From contig CAMVBP010000149.1 in assembly GCA_947165795.1 (NCBI GenBank), positions 1-5,175 on the forward strand: 5,175 nt of DNA. Direction: 5' to 3'. This document shows, piece after piece, positions 4,255-5,175 of the stretch; positions within the stretch are counted from its first letter, which is position 1; each line of letters opens with the position of its first letter. The notes below the pieces were generated by a model, which was not told the DNA's origin, did not search any database, and saw nothing but the letters and a program-made list of their open reading frames with translations. The DNA is from an uncultured Treponema sp. (GTDB lineage: Bacteria > Spirochaetota > Spirochaetia > Treponematales > Treponemataceae). A program made the translations under genes and the position numbers.

Positions 4255-5175
4255 ATGAAGAAAATTAAATATTTTGTAATCTTTTTTATATTCAGCATTT
4301 TCGCATGTATTTTTACAGCCTGTCATAAAAATAAAAACAAGACTTTGGAAATAGCTTTTTATAATATTCCTCAGGAAATTCAGGAAGAAATAACAAAATA
4401 TATAATTTCTCAAAACGAAAATACAACTATAAATTACATAGTCATAGAAGATACAATTCCCCTTTCGGAACAGGCAAAAGAATTAAAGAAAGACCTTAAA
4501 AACGTAAGCATGATTTTTGCACAGACAGATGAAGACGTTAAAGAATTTTCTGAATCAAATAAGCTTGTGCAGAAGGTTTCTTCACAATATCTTTCAGGAA
4601 TGCCGATTTCCGTTATTTCTACAATCAACCGAGACGGAAATAATATTTCAAGAATTCCATTCATTTTTGATATGTGCCAGATAGATATTAATTACGGTGC
4701 TTATAAAAATACTTCGGTAAAATCATTAAATTTATGGAACGATTTGATTCAGGTTGCAACTGAAGAAAAAACTGTTTTTGATACGCCTGTAATTTTTGCA
4801 TACAAAAACGATGAAGAACTTTTAAATACCTTTGGTCAGCTTATTGAAGTTTTTGCAGATTATGAAGCCTTTGAAACATTCTATGATTCTGTTTACAAAG
4901 CATTCAAAAATTACAGGGCAAACGGCAACGATGCTTTAAAAGAAATTGACAGATTATTAAAAGAAGATAAAGGAGCTCAGGAAGCAATTTTCCAGTTAAG
5001 ACGAATGATGAGCAAACAGAACGGCGTAATTACAAGTCCTGTTTTTTCTTTGAATTCAAACGATACAACATTCTATGCAGATTATAATCTTTGTGGAATT
5101 ATACTTTCTTCATTAAGTGCGCACAGAAAAATTAATCCGGATGCTATTGGAAGCTACAGAAGTATTTATTATCCT
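4255..5175 (+). CDS. lipoprotein resembling an extracellular solute-binding protein, C-terminus beyond window
   Basis: ATG 4255 opens a frame of 307 codons with no stop before the right edge; an in-frame TGA at 4213-4215 bounds it upstream. Residues 2-5 are basic and 6-22 hydrophobic, followed by IFTAC with C23 as the likely lipidated cysteine before the charged HKNKNK. Phe at -3 breaks the strict lipobox but fits the looser spirochaete form; C18 is a weaker alternative. The mature part begins LEIAFYN. Residues 134-168 (IPFIFDM, DINYGAYKN, SLNLWNDLIQVA) recall the hinge region of family 1 solute-binding proteins, where an aromatic/Asn pair is followed by a Trp segment. It may bind a small ligand outside the cell, but sequence identity looks low and no ABC permease is visible. 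There is no clear Shine-Dalgarno; TTGATT (4220-4225) and a weak TACGCT (4243-4248) are the best promoter guess. It is divergent from the sensor phosphatase with a 58-bp gap, so it could supply its ligand or share its control; this is inference. Confidence 0.78.
   Translation, partial: MKKIKYFVIFFIFSIFACIFTACHKNKNKTLEIAFYNIPQEIQEEITKYIISQNENTTINYIVIEDTIPLSEQAKELKKDLKNVSMIFAQTDEDVKEFSESNKLVQKVSSQYLSGMPISVISTINRDGNNISRIPFIFDMCQIDINYGAYKNTSVKSLNLWNDLIQVATEEKTVFDTPVIFAYKNDEELLNTFGQLIEVFADYEAFETFYDSVYKAFKNYRANGNDALKEIDRLLKEDKGAQEAIFQLRRMMSKQNGVITSPVFSLNSNDTTFYADYNLCGIILSSLSAHRKINPDAIGSYRSIYYP

Noticed and set aside
4093..4413. Minus-strand open frame of 106 codons crossing the divergent promoter region
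   Set aside because: It overlaps the starts of both the phosphatase and lipoprotein genes, whose membrane and signal segments are clear, and it has no family-like motif.
4434..4664. Minus-strand open frame of 76 codons
   Set aside because: It is antisense to the lipoprotein gene and shows no recognisable domain.

Overview
The window is AT-rich and densely coded, about 5.2 kb, and looks like part of a spirochaete chromosome, most likely a host-associated Treponema. This rests on the style of the proteins: a formylglycine-generating-enzyme-like (SUMF1-type) protein with zinc ribbons, an RsbU/RsbV/RsbW-type partner-switching set, a lipoprotein with a relaxed lipobox, and very A/T-biased codon use. 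The genus is an inference; no rRNA or other marker is present.

Layout from left to right. (1) Positions 1-698, minus strand: a six-helix membrane protein that runs off the left edge exactly where a GGDEF diguanylate cyclase domain begins. (2) Positions 699-822: a compact divergent control region with two back-to-back promoters that appear to share one -35 hexamer. (3) Positions 823-1800, plus: a double zinc ribbon fused to an FGE-sulfatase/C-type-lectin-like domain that keeps only one of the two catalytic cysteines. (4) Positions 1801-1876: a short gap holding three tandem 10-bp repeats. (5) Positions 1877-2176, plus: a STAS-domain anti-sigma-factor antagonist. (6) Positions 2166-2579, minus: an HATPase_c anti-sigma factor/serine kinase, whose 3' end overlaps the antagonist gene by 11 bp. 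(7) Positions 2583-4196, minus: a membrane sensor phosphatase (extracytoplasmic sensor, HAMP, PP2C/SpoIIE domain), upstream of and probably translationally coupled to the kinase gene. (8) Positions 4255-5175, plus: a lipoprotein, open at the right edge, that resembles family 1 solute-binding proteins.

Genes 5-7 form a complete partner switch. The phosphatase should sense an external signal and dephosphorylate the STAS antagonist; the dephosphorylated antagonist binds the kinase/anti-sigma factor, which then releases its target. No sigma factor is encoded here, so the target is unknown. The neighbouring membrane diguanylate cyclase raises the possibility of a c-di-GMP output, and the lipoprotein next to the sensor could be a ligand-binding partner; both are inferences from position.

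The items most worth a second look are the shared divergent promoter with a nine-base A/T tract in one spacer, perfect TATAAT boxes only 6-7 nt before two start codons (suggesting leaderless mRNAs), the degenerate FGE active site with a C-terminus resembling diversity-generating-retroelement target proteins, the 10-bp triple repeat, and the partner switch split over converging strands. I see no CRISPR, tRNA, rRNA, insertion sequence or convincing intrinsic terminator. No stretch over 300 bases lacks a gene.
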